Assembly: GCA_944321125.1 (NCBI GenBank)
Contig: CALUKD010000032.1
Coordinates: 1-39,378 of the forward strand
DNA: 39,378 nt
Direction: 5' to 3'
Origin: Candidatus Butyricimonas faecavium
GTDB lineage: Bacteria; Bacteroidota; Bacteroidia; Bacteroidales; Marinifilaceae
The position numbers and the translations under genes are program-made. The first letter of the stretch is position 1, and every line of letters begins with the position of its first letter. The notes under the pieces were generated by a model that saw only the letters and a list, made by a program, of their open reading frames with translations, was not told the DNA's origin and did no database searches. Of the stretch, positions 1-7,344 are shown in pieces.

Positions 1-77
1 TCATAACTTAATCTGTTTTCTGTTACAAAATTATTCTTTTTTATGCGCAACTGTCAGATTAAGTCTTGACTAATTCA
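1..77. repeat. Left copy of 76-bp inverted terminal repeat (probable IS end)
   Basis: Positions 2-77 are the exact reverse complement of 39303-39378, and identity stops at 78. The repeat interrupts dacB, whose reading frame ends within it. It contains its own 10-bp inverted repeat (ACTTAATCTG at 6-15, CAGATTAAGT at 55-64). Interruption of a gene and the second copy suggest the end of an insertion sequence extending beyond the window. No transposase is visible, so the family cannot be named. Confidence 0.8.
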
Positions 78-333
78 TATAAGTTAAAGAATCCCCTTCT
101 CTTTTTAAGGCCAACGCAGAAGAAAGCAATTTAACCACAGAAGCCGGACGCAATGCCATCTTCGCATTATGCTCGTACATAACCTGCCCTGTCTCCACAT
201 TTTTCACGCAAACTCCTATTGCTGCATGTTTCACTTCATCCCTTTCCCACAAATTTCGTTCCTCTATTCGAATCTGCCCTAACACAGAGTCCACAGAAAT
301 CAACATGAATAAAAACAGCCAGCCGAATTTCAT
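70..333 (-). pseudogene. dacB: Truncated D-alanyl-D-alanine carboxypeptidase/endopeptidase PBP4, N-terminal fragment
   Basis: The 87-residue product begins with a hydrophobic signal peptide and continues into the start of a peptidase S13 (PBP4/DacB) domain. The segment with a VCVKNVETGQ-like strand is followed by the S-V-V-K active-site tetrad (SxxK) near residues 65-68. Family members are usually about 400-500 residues, so the SxN and KTG motifs and most of the fold are missing. The frame stops at a TAG inside the terminal repeat, only three codons after the last recognisable residues, as expected for a gene broken by an inserted element. The start ATG overlaps the xseB stop by one base (TAATG), implying translational coupling. 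The intact enzyme would trim peptidoglycan peptides in the periplasm; this fragment is probably inactive. Confidence 0.75.
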
Positions 334-530
334 TACTCGGTAATTGATTTCAACACATTGTTCACATCCTCTTCCGTCCGGTGTAATTTGCCCTTACAAA
401 ATTCAACAAGTACCGCCATCCGTTTTACTTTCTCGCTCAACTCATCTACATCCAACTTATTTTCTTCCAATAACTTTATCAAACTTTCTATCTCCTCCAT
501 CGCAGATTTATATGTCAACTTTTCTTCCAT
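333..530 (-). CDS. xseB: Exodeoxyribonuclease VII small subunit
   Basis: This 65-residue, charged, helical protein has the family pattern of two amphipathic helices (LTYKSAMEEIESLIKLLE, then ELSEKVKRMAVLVEFCKGKL). The length matches XseB (about 60-85 residues). XseB subunits bind the large subunit XseA to form exonuclease VII, which degrades single-stranded DNA to oligonucleotides in the cytoplasm. xseA lies immediately upstream on the same strand with an 11-bp gap, which supports the call. The stop overlaps the start of the dacB fragment. Assignment rests on small-protein pattern plus context. Confidence 0.92.
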   Translation of the reverse strand: MEEKLTYKSAMEEIESLIKLLEENKLDVDELSEKVKRMAVLVEFCKGKLHRTEEDVNNVLKSITE

Positions 531-541
531 AACCGATTATA

Positions 542-1921
542 TTAGATGTTTGTTTCAATATCTTTAATCTCACTTCGAATAACTCCTCTGAACAATTCTG
601 TTTCAAGCACATCCCCTTTTTTTACACCATCCGTTTCCCGAACAGCCTTTCCATTGACACGAGTAATTGAGAATCCCTTTTCCAGTATATTTTTCGGATT
701 AACATACTTCATTTTAGTCTCTGCCAACTCTAAAAAATAACGGTTAGCCGTAAACAATTCTATCATTTTATTTATTACCGCCTTTTGCATATCTTCCAAT
801 CGACTCCTTTGACGTTCCAATAACGCCCCAATCTTCCCTTCCACCTTCATTTTTAATTGCCCCAATCCATTGATTCGATCTTGTACCAAAAGCCTTGAGG
901 CATGCTCTACTCTCCGAGACGCCAAGGTTAGATTATTTGCCTGCCCTTCTAAAAACAGGCGAGTAAACTGCTTAAACTCCGTGATTCGTACCATCTGACG
1001 AGTTTTTTCTTCCTGCAATATCCTCCTAGTTTCCCTAACCAAAGTCTCCTTCGCTTCTTCCAACACACCATTCACCTCGTTAAAGCACTCAATCAGAAAA
1101 GCTGCTGCCGCTGTCGGGGTCTTCACACTCCGATAAGCGACTCGGTCCACGATCGTTTCATCTCGTTCATGTCCAATACCTGCAAGAATAGGGATTGGAA
1201 ACTGCGCCACATTAGCTGCCAGTTCGTAAGAATCAAAACTACCCAAATCCGTTTGTGAACCTCCTCCTCGAATAATCACCACCACGTCAAAAAATGATTC
1301 GTATTCGTAAATCTTTTCCAAAGCAGCAATGATTGACTCTGTTGTCTTCTCGCCTTGCATTATGGCAGGGAACAACTTTGTATGGAAAGCATACCCGTAA
1401 GCATTATGATGTAACTGATCCACGAAATCACCATATCCTGCAGCTGTTGGAGAAGATATGATAGCTACGGTCTTCGGTAACATTGGAAATTCTAACTCCC
1501 GGTTCATATCAATCATCCCCTCTTGAGTCAATCGATCGATAATCTCCTTCCGTTTCCGCTCCAAATCACCAATAGTAAAAGTAGGATCAATATCTTTTAT
1601 ATTTAAAGAATACCCATACAACTCATGAAAAACAACCTCAACACGAACCAGCACCTTGATTCCTTTCTGTAAAGATTTTCCCGTCGTTGTTTCAAAATAA
1701 GGTTTTAACATCCGATAGGTAAAAGCCCAAATCGTAGCCCGAGCTGTAGCAATTACCGCATCATCTTCCTCCCTCTTCTCCACCAACTCCAAATAACAAT
1801 GCCCGGATCGATTTTCTTTCACATCAGCAATCTCGGCTATCACCAAAAAACTATCTGGGAAACGATTCTTTAACTCCCGTTTCACCAAACTATTCAATTG
1901 GTATAATCCAATAGCCTCCAT
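542..1921 (-). CDS. xseA: Exodeoxyribonuclease VII large subunit
   Basis: The 459-residue protein matches XseA in length and layout. An N-terminal OB-fold (about residues 1-110) carries the nucleic-acid binding surface and is followed by the conserved exonuclease domain. The family block is clear in the middle: VVIIRGGGSQTDLGSFDSYE, then PIPILAGIGHERDETIVD, then a KTPTAAAAF segment. A long helical region follows, ending in a short domain with a GFSITRVNGKAV segment typical of the XseA C-terminus. With XseB it makes exonuclease VII. It is the first gene of xseA-xseB-dacB. A heptad AT-rich array lies directly before its ATG. Confidence 0.96.
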   Translation of the reverse strand: MEAIGLYQLNSLVKRELKNRFPDSFLVIAEIADVKENRSGHCYLELVEKREEDDAVIATARATIWAFTYRMLKPYFETTTGKSLQKGIKVLVRVEVVFHELYGYSLNIKDIDPTFTIGDLERKRKEIIDRLTQEGMIDMNRELEFPMLPKTVAIISSPTAAGYGDFVDQLHHNAYGYAFHTKLFPAIMQGEKTTESIIAALEKIYEYESFFDVVVIIRGGGSQTDLGSFDSYELAANVAQFPIPILAGIGHERDETIVDRVAYRSVKTPTAAAAFLIECFNEVNGVLEEAKETLVRETRRILQEEKTRQMVRITEFKQFTRLFLEGQANNLTLASRRVEHASRLLVQDRINGLGQLKMKVEGKIGALLERQRSRLEDMQKAVINKMIELFTANRYFLELAETKMKYVNPKNILEKGFSITRVNGKAVRETDGVKKGDVLETELFRGVIRSEIKDIETNI

Positions 1922-1925
1922 GTTA

Positions 1926-1966
1926 ATTTGTGATTTACAATTTATGATTTTGATTTCAGATTAAAA
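1926..1966. repeat. Degenerate 7-bp-period AT-rich array upstream of xseA
   Basis: On the plus strand the core ATTT starts at 1926, 1933, 1940 and 1947 (exactly 7 apart), then ATTT at 1953 and ATTA at 1960. The flanking three bases vary. The array fills the gap just before the xseA start codon. Function unknown; it belongs to a set of similar arrays in this window. Confidence 0.7.
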
Positions 1967-2028
1967 GATTCCCTAATCATCAATACAAAGAAGCGTTAGT
2001 CTCATACGCCTGAAATCCAAAATTTTAA

Positions 2029-2634
2029 TTATTCCAATTTCAATCTATTCAGCTCTGAAATATAAGACAATAGTTCTACACGTCCCAATTTCGTTTCGGC
2101 AGAAGTAATAAACGCTATAGGCATACTTTCCCATGTATCTTTCATCTTTTCCTGATACTTGGTAATACAATTCATCCGTTCCGTGGTTGTCAATTTATCA
2201 GCTTTCGTAAAGACCATTACAAAAGGAACTCCATTTTCTCCCAACCACTCCATGAAATCCAGATCAATCTTCAACGGATCATGTCGGCTGTCTATCAACA
2301 CAAAAAGACACACCATATTCTCCCGTTTTAAAATATAATTCTTTATCATGGAACTAAATTGGCCTCGTTGAGATTTAGATGTTCTAGCATACCCGTATCC
2401 AGGTAAATCCACTAGATACCATTCATTATTAATCAAAAAATGATTGATCAATTGAGTCTTTCCCGGACTACTAGACGTCTTGGCCAGTTTACTGTGGTTC
2501 GTTAACATATTAATCAACGAAGACTTCCCCACGTTCGATCTCCCGATAAAGGCATATTCGTGTCTATCCGGATCCGGACACTTCTTCACATCCGTGTTAC
2601 TTATCACAAAATTGGCACTCTTAATTTCCATCAT
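2029..2634 (-). CDS. engB: Ribosome biogenesis GTP-binding protein EngB (YsxC/YihA)
   Basis: This 201-residue protein is a TrmE-Era-EngA-like small GTPase. The P-loop GRSNVGKS is at residues 31-38, followed by the G3 motif DLPGYGYA, the G4 motif TKAD and a G5-like ITSAE. The PGKTQ segment between G1 and G3 and the total length are typical of EngB/YsxC, which is needed for late assembly of the 50S subunit. Two adjacent ATG codons could start the protein; the outer one is given. It is separated by 107 bp from xseA and by 86 bp, containing a strong palindrome, from the helicase gene upstream, so it may have its own transcript. Confidence 0.95.
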   Translation of the reverse strand: MMEIKSANFVISNTDVKKCPDPDRHEYAFIGRSNVGKSSLINMLTNHSKLAKTSSSPGKTQLINHFLINNEWYLVDLPGYGYARTSKSQRGQFSSMIKNYILKRENMVCLFVLIDSRHDPLKIDLDFMEWLGENGVPFVMVFTKADKLTTTERMNCITKYQEKMKDTWESMPIAFITSAETKLGRVELLSYISELNRLKLE

Positions 2635-2657
2635 TTTTCAATTTGAATATATAATCA

Positions 2658-2704
2658 TTGAACATGCGAAAATGTAAAGTAAACTTTACATTTCCCATGT
2701 TCAA
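2658..2704. repeat. Two-tier palindrome between DEAD-box helicase and engB
   Basis: The inner arms AAATGTAAAGT (2670-2680) and ACTTTACATTT (2683-2693) are perfect around a 2-base centre. The outer arms TTGAACATG (2658-2666) and CATGTTCAA (2696-2704) are also perfect, with 2-3 unpaired bases between tiers. It lies 17 bp past the helicase stop and 23 bp before the engB start. There is no T-run after it on the minus strand, so it is not a standard intrinsic terminator; it could be an operator or an mRNA-stabilising hairpin. Confidence 0.75.
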
Positions 2705-2720
2705 ATGTACAAATTATTTT

Positions 2721-4550
2721 CTAGTTGCGAGAAGACGATCTATTGAAGTTTCTCGGCTTTTTCGGATCACTTCCCGGTCTTCCTCTTCTCTTTCCACCAC
2801 TTTTTTCTTCCCGGCGTCCACCTCCTCGACTATCTCGTTTATCCCGATCACGACGTTCCCTTCTTCCAGCAGACTCCCCTCTACTCCGGTCATCCCGACG
2901 ACGTCCTTTGTCACGAGTAGAAATAGCTTTTATTTCTAATGGAATACCATTAAAGAGAACCTTACTGAAATCTACAGCAAAATCAGATGCGCTCTCCTCA
3001 TCAATCTCGAATTTAGTATCTGTATCAAAAATACGAATACCTCCAACTCCAATACCCCGGCGACGAGAATATTTATTAATCAAGCCCATTAAATCACGAG
3101 GTGTCAATCCATCTTCCCGACCGACATTCAGCATAAATGTACTGTATACAGTATCTTCTCCACGTCCCCGACGATCACGTCGATCTCCCCGCTCACCGCG
3201 TTCTGAACGACCTCCCCGGTCATCCTCTCCGATATTCAAATCCGCTGTGTTCTTGTATTTCTTCAGTAACTTACCGAACTCGTAGGATACCAAATGTTGA
3301 ATCAACTCTTCCTTCGATAGCTCAGCGAACTTTTCATACACATCCGGAGCATACAGATCCACATCCTCTTGATCCTCCGATGCTAAAATTTTGTCTGCAT
3401 AGAACATCAACTGAGCCCGGCAAATCTCTTCTCCTACCGGAACTTGCTTGTACTCGAATTTCTTTTTCAAGATACCTTCAATCCGGCGTAATTTTCCTTT
3501 CTCTTTCGAGTGAATAATTGCGATGGAAATACCTTCCTTTCCGGCACGCCCCGTTCTACCGCTACGATGCGTATAACTCTCCACATCTTCCGGCAAATTG
3601 TAGTTGATCACGTGTGTCAAACAATCCACGTCCAACCCGCGGGCGGCGACATCAGTTGCCACCAACACTTTCAAACGTTTCGCCCGAAAAGCGTTCATCA
3701 CATTATCCCGCTGAGCTTGACTCAGATCCCCGTGCAATGCATCACAATCAATCCCGTCACGCTGCAAATGTTTCGCTATATCCTGTGCGTCATTTTTTGT
3801 ACGGGTAAAAATAATAGCATACATACTGGGAGCACAATCCACGATTCGGCGTAATGTCTCGTAACAATCTTTCGCACGAACCATATAATATTGATGAGAC
3901 ACCGTATCCGCACCCTGATTCTTCTTGCCCACAGCAATCTCTTTCTGGTTTACCAGATAATTCCGGGCAATTCGTTCAACTTCTTTCGGCATCGTCGCCG
4001 AAAACAGATACGTATTTTTATCCTTAGGCGTGTTACTCAAGATAAAGTCCAAGTCTTCTTGGAATCCCATATTTAACATCTCATCAGCCTCATCCAACAC
4101 TACGGCAAATACGGTCTCGATATTCAATGCCTTCCGGTTCAACAAGTCAACCAAACGTCCCGGAGTCGCCACAACCACGTGTACTCCCTTCTGCAACTCT
4201 TTCATTTGTCTCCTAATATCCGTCCCCCCGTACACACAGGTCACACGAATATCCGGAAGATACTTTGAATAGTTCTTCAAATCATTCCCGATCTGCATAC
4301 ACAACTCACGTGTGGGACTCAGAACCAATATCTGTACATTATTCCATTCCGGATTAATTTTCTGTAATAACGGCAATCCGAAAGCCGCTGTTTTCCCGGT
4401 TCCGGTCTGGGCTAACACAACCAAATCATTTTCTTCGCCCAAAATAACAGGGATAGCCTTCTCTTGTACCGGGCTCGGTGTTTCAAACCCTAAATCTGCG
4501 ATTCCTTTAAGAATGTCCCCGTCTAATCCTAATTCTCTAAATTTTTCCAT
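2721..4550 (-). CDS. deaD: DEAD-box ATP-dependent RNA helicase with DbpA-type domain and RG-rich tail
   Basis: The 609-residue protein has the full helicase set: a Q motif near residues 22-34, AQTGTGKT at 47-54, PTREL at 79-83, TPGR at 129-132, DEAD at 153-156, SAT, and HRSGRTGRAG in the second RecA-like domain. After a linker, about residues 470-550 look like the DbpA RNA-binding domain (FMLNVGREDGLTPRDLMGLI, then a VGGIRIFDT-like strand). The last 50 or so residues are Arg/Gly/Lys/Ser-rich and probably bind RNA nonspecifically. This architecture is that of DeaD/CsdA, which unwinds structured RNA in ribosome assembly and cold adaptation. The exact orthologue is uncertain. The gap before it carries two heptad arrays. 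Confidence 0.9.
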   Translation of the reverse strand: MEKFRELGLDGDILKGIADLGFETPSPVQEKAIPVILGEENDLVVLAQTGTGKTAAFGLPLLQKINPEWNNVQILVLSPTRELCMQIGNDLKNYSKYLPDIRVTCVYGGTDIRRQMKELQKGVHVVVATPGRLVDLLNRKALNIETVFAVVLDEADEMLNMGFQEDLDFILSNTPKDKNTYLFSATMPKEVERIARNYLVNQKEIAVGKKNQGADTVSHQYYMVRAKDCYETLRRIVDCAPSMYAIIFTRTKNDAQDIAKHLQRDGIDCDALHGDLSQAQRDNVMNAFRAKRLKVLVATDVAARGLDVDCLTHVINYNLPEDVESYTHRSGRTGRAGKEGISIAIIHSKEKGKLRRIEGILKKKFEYKQVPVGEEICRAQLMFYADKILASEDQEDVDLYAPDVYEKFAELSKEELIQHLVSYEFGKLLKKYKNTADLNIGEDDRGGRSERGERGDRRDRRGRGEDTVYSTFMLNVGREDGLTPRDLMGLINKYSRRRGIGVGGIRIFDTDTKFEIDEESASDFAVDFSKVLFNGIPLEIKAISTRDKGRRRDDRSRGESAGRRERRDRDKRDSRGGGRREEKSGGKRRGRPGSDPKKPRNFNRSSSRN

Positions 4551-4575
4551 TAAATTGTTTTAAATTACACTTGTA

Positions 4576-4610
4576 ATTTCCGATCTCTGATTCTTGATTT
4601 CTGATCTAAA
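4576..4610. repeat. Degenerate 7-bp-period array upstream of the helicase gene
   Basis: ATTT, ATCT, ATTC, ATTT and ATCT start at 4576, 4583, 4590, 4597 and 4604, exactly 7 bp apart. The array is 26 bp upstream of the helicase ATG on the minus strand. Confidence 0.75.
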
Positions 4611-4696
4611 AGTTGCCTAAGCAATCTTCCCTAAGCTTCTAATTTCTAATGGACTCTATTCAAATCCCTTCTCCAAAATCATCTTATGATTTTCGA

Positions 4697-4728
4697 ATCT
4701 AAAATCAAAATCCTTTAATCCAAAATTA
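4697..4728. repeat. Second 7-bp-period array, just after the downstream ftsZ
   Basis: ATC/ATT cores start at 4697, 4704, 4710, 4718 and 4725, a spacing of 6 to 8 bp. The array abuts the stop codon of the downstream ftsZ copy. Confidence 0.55.
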
Positions 4729-5940
4729 TCAAAGTCTGTCTATTTTTAAATGTCTCCGAGTATACGCCGGAGTCGTTGCCAATTCTTCTATTTTTTCGGG
4801 TGACAGATCCGGTTGAAGCATAACCTCCGATTCCTTTAAAATGACCTGTACGTAATCTTTTACCCCGTCCTTGATTTTCTTCGTACGAGCGGCATCCACA
4901 GCCTCTTCCGAAGTATCATTCACGGAAGCAACTCCTTTCAAGGGTTTCGTGAACGTGTTTTCCACGTCCTCCATGGGGAAGCCAGTAGCAATCACCGTCA
5001 CAGAAATTGCATCTTCCAGCGCCTCATCGGTTCCCACCCCCCAAATAATAGCTGCATTATCACCTACTTCCTTAATCACGTAATTCGTGATTTCACTCAT
5101 CTCATCCATCGTAATTTCATCCGTCCCGGATGTAATATTCAACAAGATGTCACTGGCTCCCAATATATCGCTTTTATTCAGCAGAGGGCTATTCAAAGCC
5201 TCGGCAATTACTCGCTTAGCCCGGTCTTCACCGGAAGCTTTCGCCGCTCCCATAATAGCAATTCCACTATCAGTCATCACCGTTCTCACATCGGCAAAGT
5301 CGACATTTATATATCCCGGTAACGTAATAATCTCCGCGATACCCTTGGCAGCAATATTCAACACGTCGTTAGCCTTGGCAAATGCACTCGACAATGTTTG
5401 CGATCCGAATATCCTTTGTATCTTCTCGTTATCTATAATAATCAAAGAATCTACATGTTCTTTCAATCTTTTTACCCCTTCACGAGCCTGGTCCAAACGT
5501 TTCGGCCCCTCAAAGCGAGAAGGTATCGTCACGATACCCACCGTCAAAATACCCATATCCTTGGCAATCTTGGCAATCACGGGAGCCGCACCAGTTCCAG
5601 TCCCCCCTCCCATTGCTGCCGTGATAAACACCATCTTCGTATTGGTACTCAACAAGGCTTTTATATCATCAATACTCTCATTAGCGGCAGCCTCTCCGAT
5701 CTCCGGTCGATTCCCCGCTCCCCGTCCTTCAGTCAAGGTCTTCCCTAATTGAATAATGGTCGGAATAGGACTATGCTCCAAAATTTGCGAATCGGTATTA
5801 CACAACACGAAATCCACATCACAAATCCCTTGCCTGTACATGTATTCCACGGCATTACCGCCACCACCTCCGACTCCGATCACTTTAATAATCGGGGTAG
5901 TAATCTCAAATTGGTTAAAATTTATCAATCCGTCTACCAT
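4729..5940 (-). CDS. ftsZ: Cell division protein FtsZ, second (downstream) copy
   Basis: This 403-residue tubulin-family GTPase has the N-terminal GVGGGGGNAV loop (residues 22-31), the tubulin signature GGGTGTG (111-117) and the T7 catalytic-loop motif NVDFADV (212-218). It should therefore bind GTP, and when polymerised hydrolyse it. After the core, near residue 330, the linker is short (about 55 residues). The tail ends with a TPAYTRRHLKI segment, which resembles the PAYxRR-like C-terminal peptides of Bacteroidota FtsZ that bind partners such as FtsA. It lies 12 bp after another ftsZ (5953-7323) and is clearly a diverged paralogue, with roughly half the residues identical by eye. Whether it forms its own ring or co-polymerises is unknown. 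Confidence 0.93.
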   Translation of the reverse strand: MVDGLINFNQFEITTPIIKVIGVGGGGGNAVEYMYRQGICDVDFVLCNTDSQILEHSPIPTIIQLGKTLTEGRGAGNRPEIGEAAANESIDDIKALLSTNTKMVFITAAMGGGTGTGAAPVIAKIAKDMGILTVGIVTIPSRFEGPKRLDQAREGVKRLKEHVDSLIIIDNEKIQRIFGSQTLSSAFAKANDVLNIAAKGIAEIITLPGYINVDFADVRTVMTDSGIAIMGAAKASGEDRAKRVIAEALNSPLLNKSDILGASDILLNITSGTDEITMDEMSEITNYVIKEVGDNAAIIWGVGTDEALEDAISVTVIATGFPMEDVENTFTKPLKGVASVNDTSEEAVDAARTKKIKDGVKDYVQVILKESEVMLQPDLSPEKIEELATTPAYTRRHLKIDRL

Positions 5941-5952
5941 GATCGTCCATTA

Positions 5953-7323
5953 TTACATTTGTGAATCCCTATTCATATCCTCGTTGAACATATTCCCTAG
6001 CTTACGTTTGAACCAACTGTCCACATCCGGCACCTCATTCTTTCCCCGCTTACGTCCATTCTCCAGTTCAAACTCCCTATCGTACTCCTCGATTCGTTTC
6101 CGATGAGTTTCATCTTCCCGAACTACTTCATCGTCATCATCATCGTCAAACACGATAGCCCGTTGACGTTTTCCGACTTCCCGCCGCCGTTCTTCTCGCC
6201 GTTGACGCAATCGACGGCTTTCTTCCTGCTTTTGCTTACGCACTCGCTCTTCTTCCTCCAACTTCCGGGCATCCACCGTTTGCATTTCCAAATCTTCCAC
6301 CATCTCCACCTTAAAAGAAATATTTGTTTTCTTTCTCTCAATCGGAGAACCGTTAAACCCGGTAGCGATCACAGCTACATGCAATTCGTCACCTAGAGCA
6401 TCATCCTTACCCGCACCCCAAATCACGTCCACATCGTTTCCAACCAACTCTTTCACGTAATCGGTAATTAAGGTAATCTCATCCATCGTGATCTCCTTAC
6501 TACCGTACAGCATATTCAATAATATATTAGATGCTCCCCGGATATCATTACTATTCAACAAAGGGGATTCTAATGCCATCTTCACTGCCTCCAATGCACG
6601 ATTTTCTCCTATCGATTCACCAGCACCCATCAACGCTACCCCACTATTCCGCATCACTACCTCCACGTCTGCAAAATCCACGTTCACGAATCCCTTCAAC
6701 GTAATGATCTCTGCAATACTTTTAGCCGCAATCGTCAGCACATTATCCGCCATCTCAAACGCTTTCGACAACTTCAAATCCCCGTACATATCCCGCAATT
6801 TTTCATTACAGATAATCAACAGGGCATCCACATAGTTCGATAACTCATCAACACCCTCCATAGCTTGTTCCACCCGTTTCCGTCCCTCAAAACTAAAAGG
6901 GATCGTCACGATTCCAATTGTCAGAATTCCCAACTCTCGAGCTTGTTTGGCAATAATAGGCGCAGCACCTGTCCCGGTTCCACCTCCCATACCTGCCGTA
7001 ATAAACACCATTTTCGTGTTACGCTCCAATATCGTTTTGATATAATCCAGACTTTCAATAGCTGACTGTTTGCCACGTTCCGGCAAACTTCCCGCTCCAC
7101 GCCCCTCGGTAAGCTCCTTACCGATCTGAATACGATTCTTCACGGGACTAATCCGCAACGCCTGTATATCCGTGTTACACACCACGAACTCTACGCCCCG
7201 AATACCCTGACGGCACATATGGTTCACGGCATTACTACCGCCTCCACCCACTCCGATCACCTTGATAATCGATTCTTCCTGAGGTGGAATATTCACAACC
7301 AATAAATCATCTTCATTAAGCAT
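5953..7323 (-). CDS. ftsZ: Cell division protein FtsZ, first (upstream) copy with long charged linker
   Basis: This 456-residue FtsZ has an intact GTPase core: GVGGGGSNAV (24-33), GGGTGTG (113-119) and T7 motif NVDFADV (214-220). The core ends near residue 325. A linker of about 100 residues follows that is extremely rich in Arg, Glu and Lys, with six consecutive Asp near 393-398. The C-terminus is a VPDVDSWFKRKLGNMF segment, quite unlike the TPAYTRRHLKI tail of the neighbour. The gene sits 21 bp after ftsA, the usual ftsZ position of the dcw cluster. FtsZ forms the cytokinetic ring at mid-cell, tethered by FtsA. The canonical locus and core suggest this is the ancestral copy; that is inference. 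Confidence 0.95.
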   Translation of the reverse strand: MLNEDDLLVVNIPPQEESIIKVIGVGGGGSNAVNHMCRQGIRGVEFVVCNTDIQALRISPVKNRIQIGKELTEGRGAGSLPERGKQSAIESLDYIKTILERNTKMVFITAGMGGGTGTGAAPIIAKQARELGILTIGIVTIPFSFEGRKRVEQAMEGVDELSNYVDALLIICNEKLRDMYGDLKLSKAFEMADNVLTIAAKSIAEIITLKGFVNVDFADVEVVMRNSGVALMGAGESIGENRALEAVKMALESPLLNSNDIRGASNILLNMLYGSKEITMDEITLITDYVKELVGNDVDVIWGAGKDDALGDELHVAVIATGFNGSPIERKKTNISFKVEMVEDLEMQTVDARKLEEEERVRKQKQEESRRLRQRREERRREVGKRQRAIVFDDDDDDEVVREDETHRKRIEEYDREFELENGRKRGKNEVPDVDSWFKRKLGNMFNEDMNRDSQM

Positions 7324-7344
7324 AGCTGAAAGGTCTTATGTTAT

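Noticed and set aside
2725-3285. 186-codon plus-strand reading frame opposite the helicase C-terminus
   Set aside because: It is Arg/Ser/Pro-rich because it is antisense to the RG-rich tail; no domain, promoter or start context.
5087-5752. 221-codon plus-strand reading frame opposite the downstream ftsZ
   Set aside because: Antisense to a strongly conserved GTPase core; composition is a mirror of FtsZ codons and resembles no family.
5953-7323. Tandem ftsZ as an assembly duplication
   Set aside because: The two genes differ in length, linker, tail and about half of the core residues, so they are genuine paralogues and not a duplicated contig segment.
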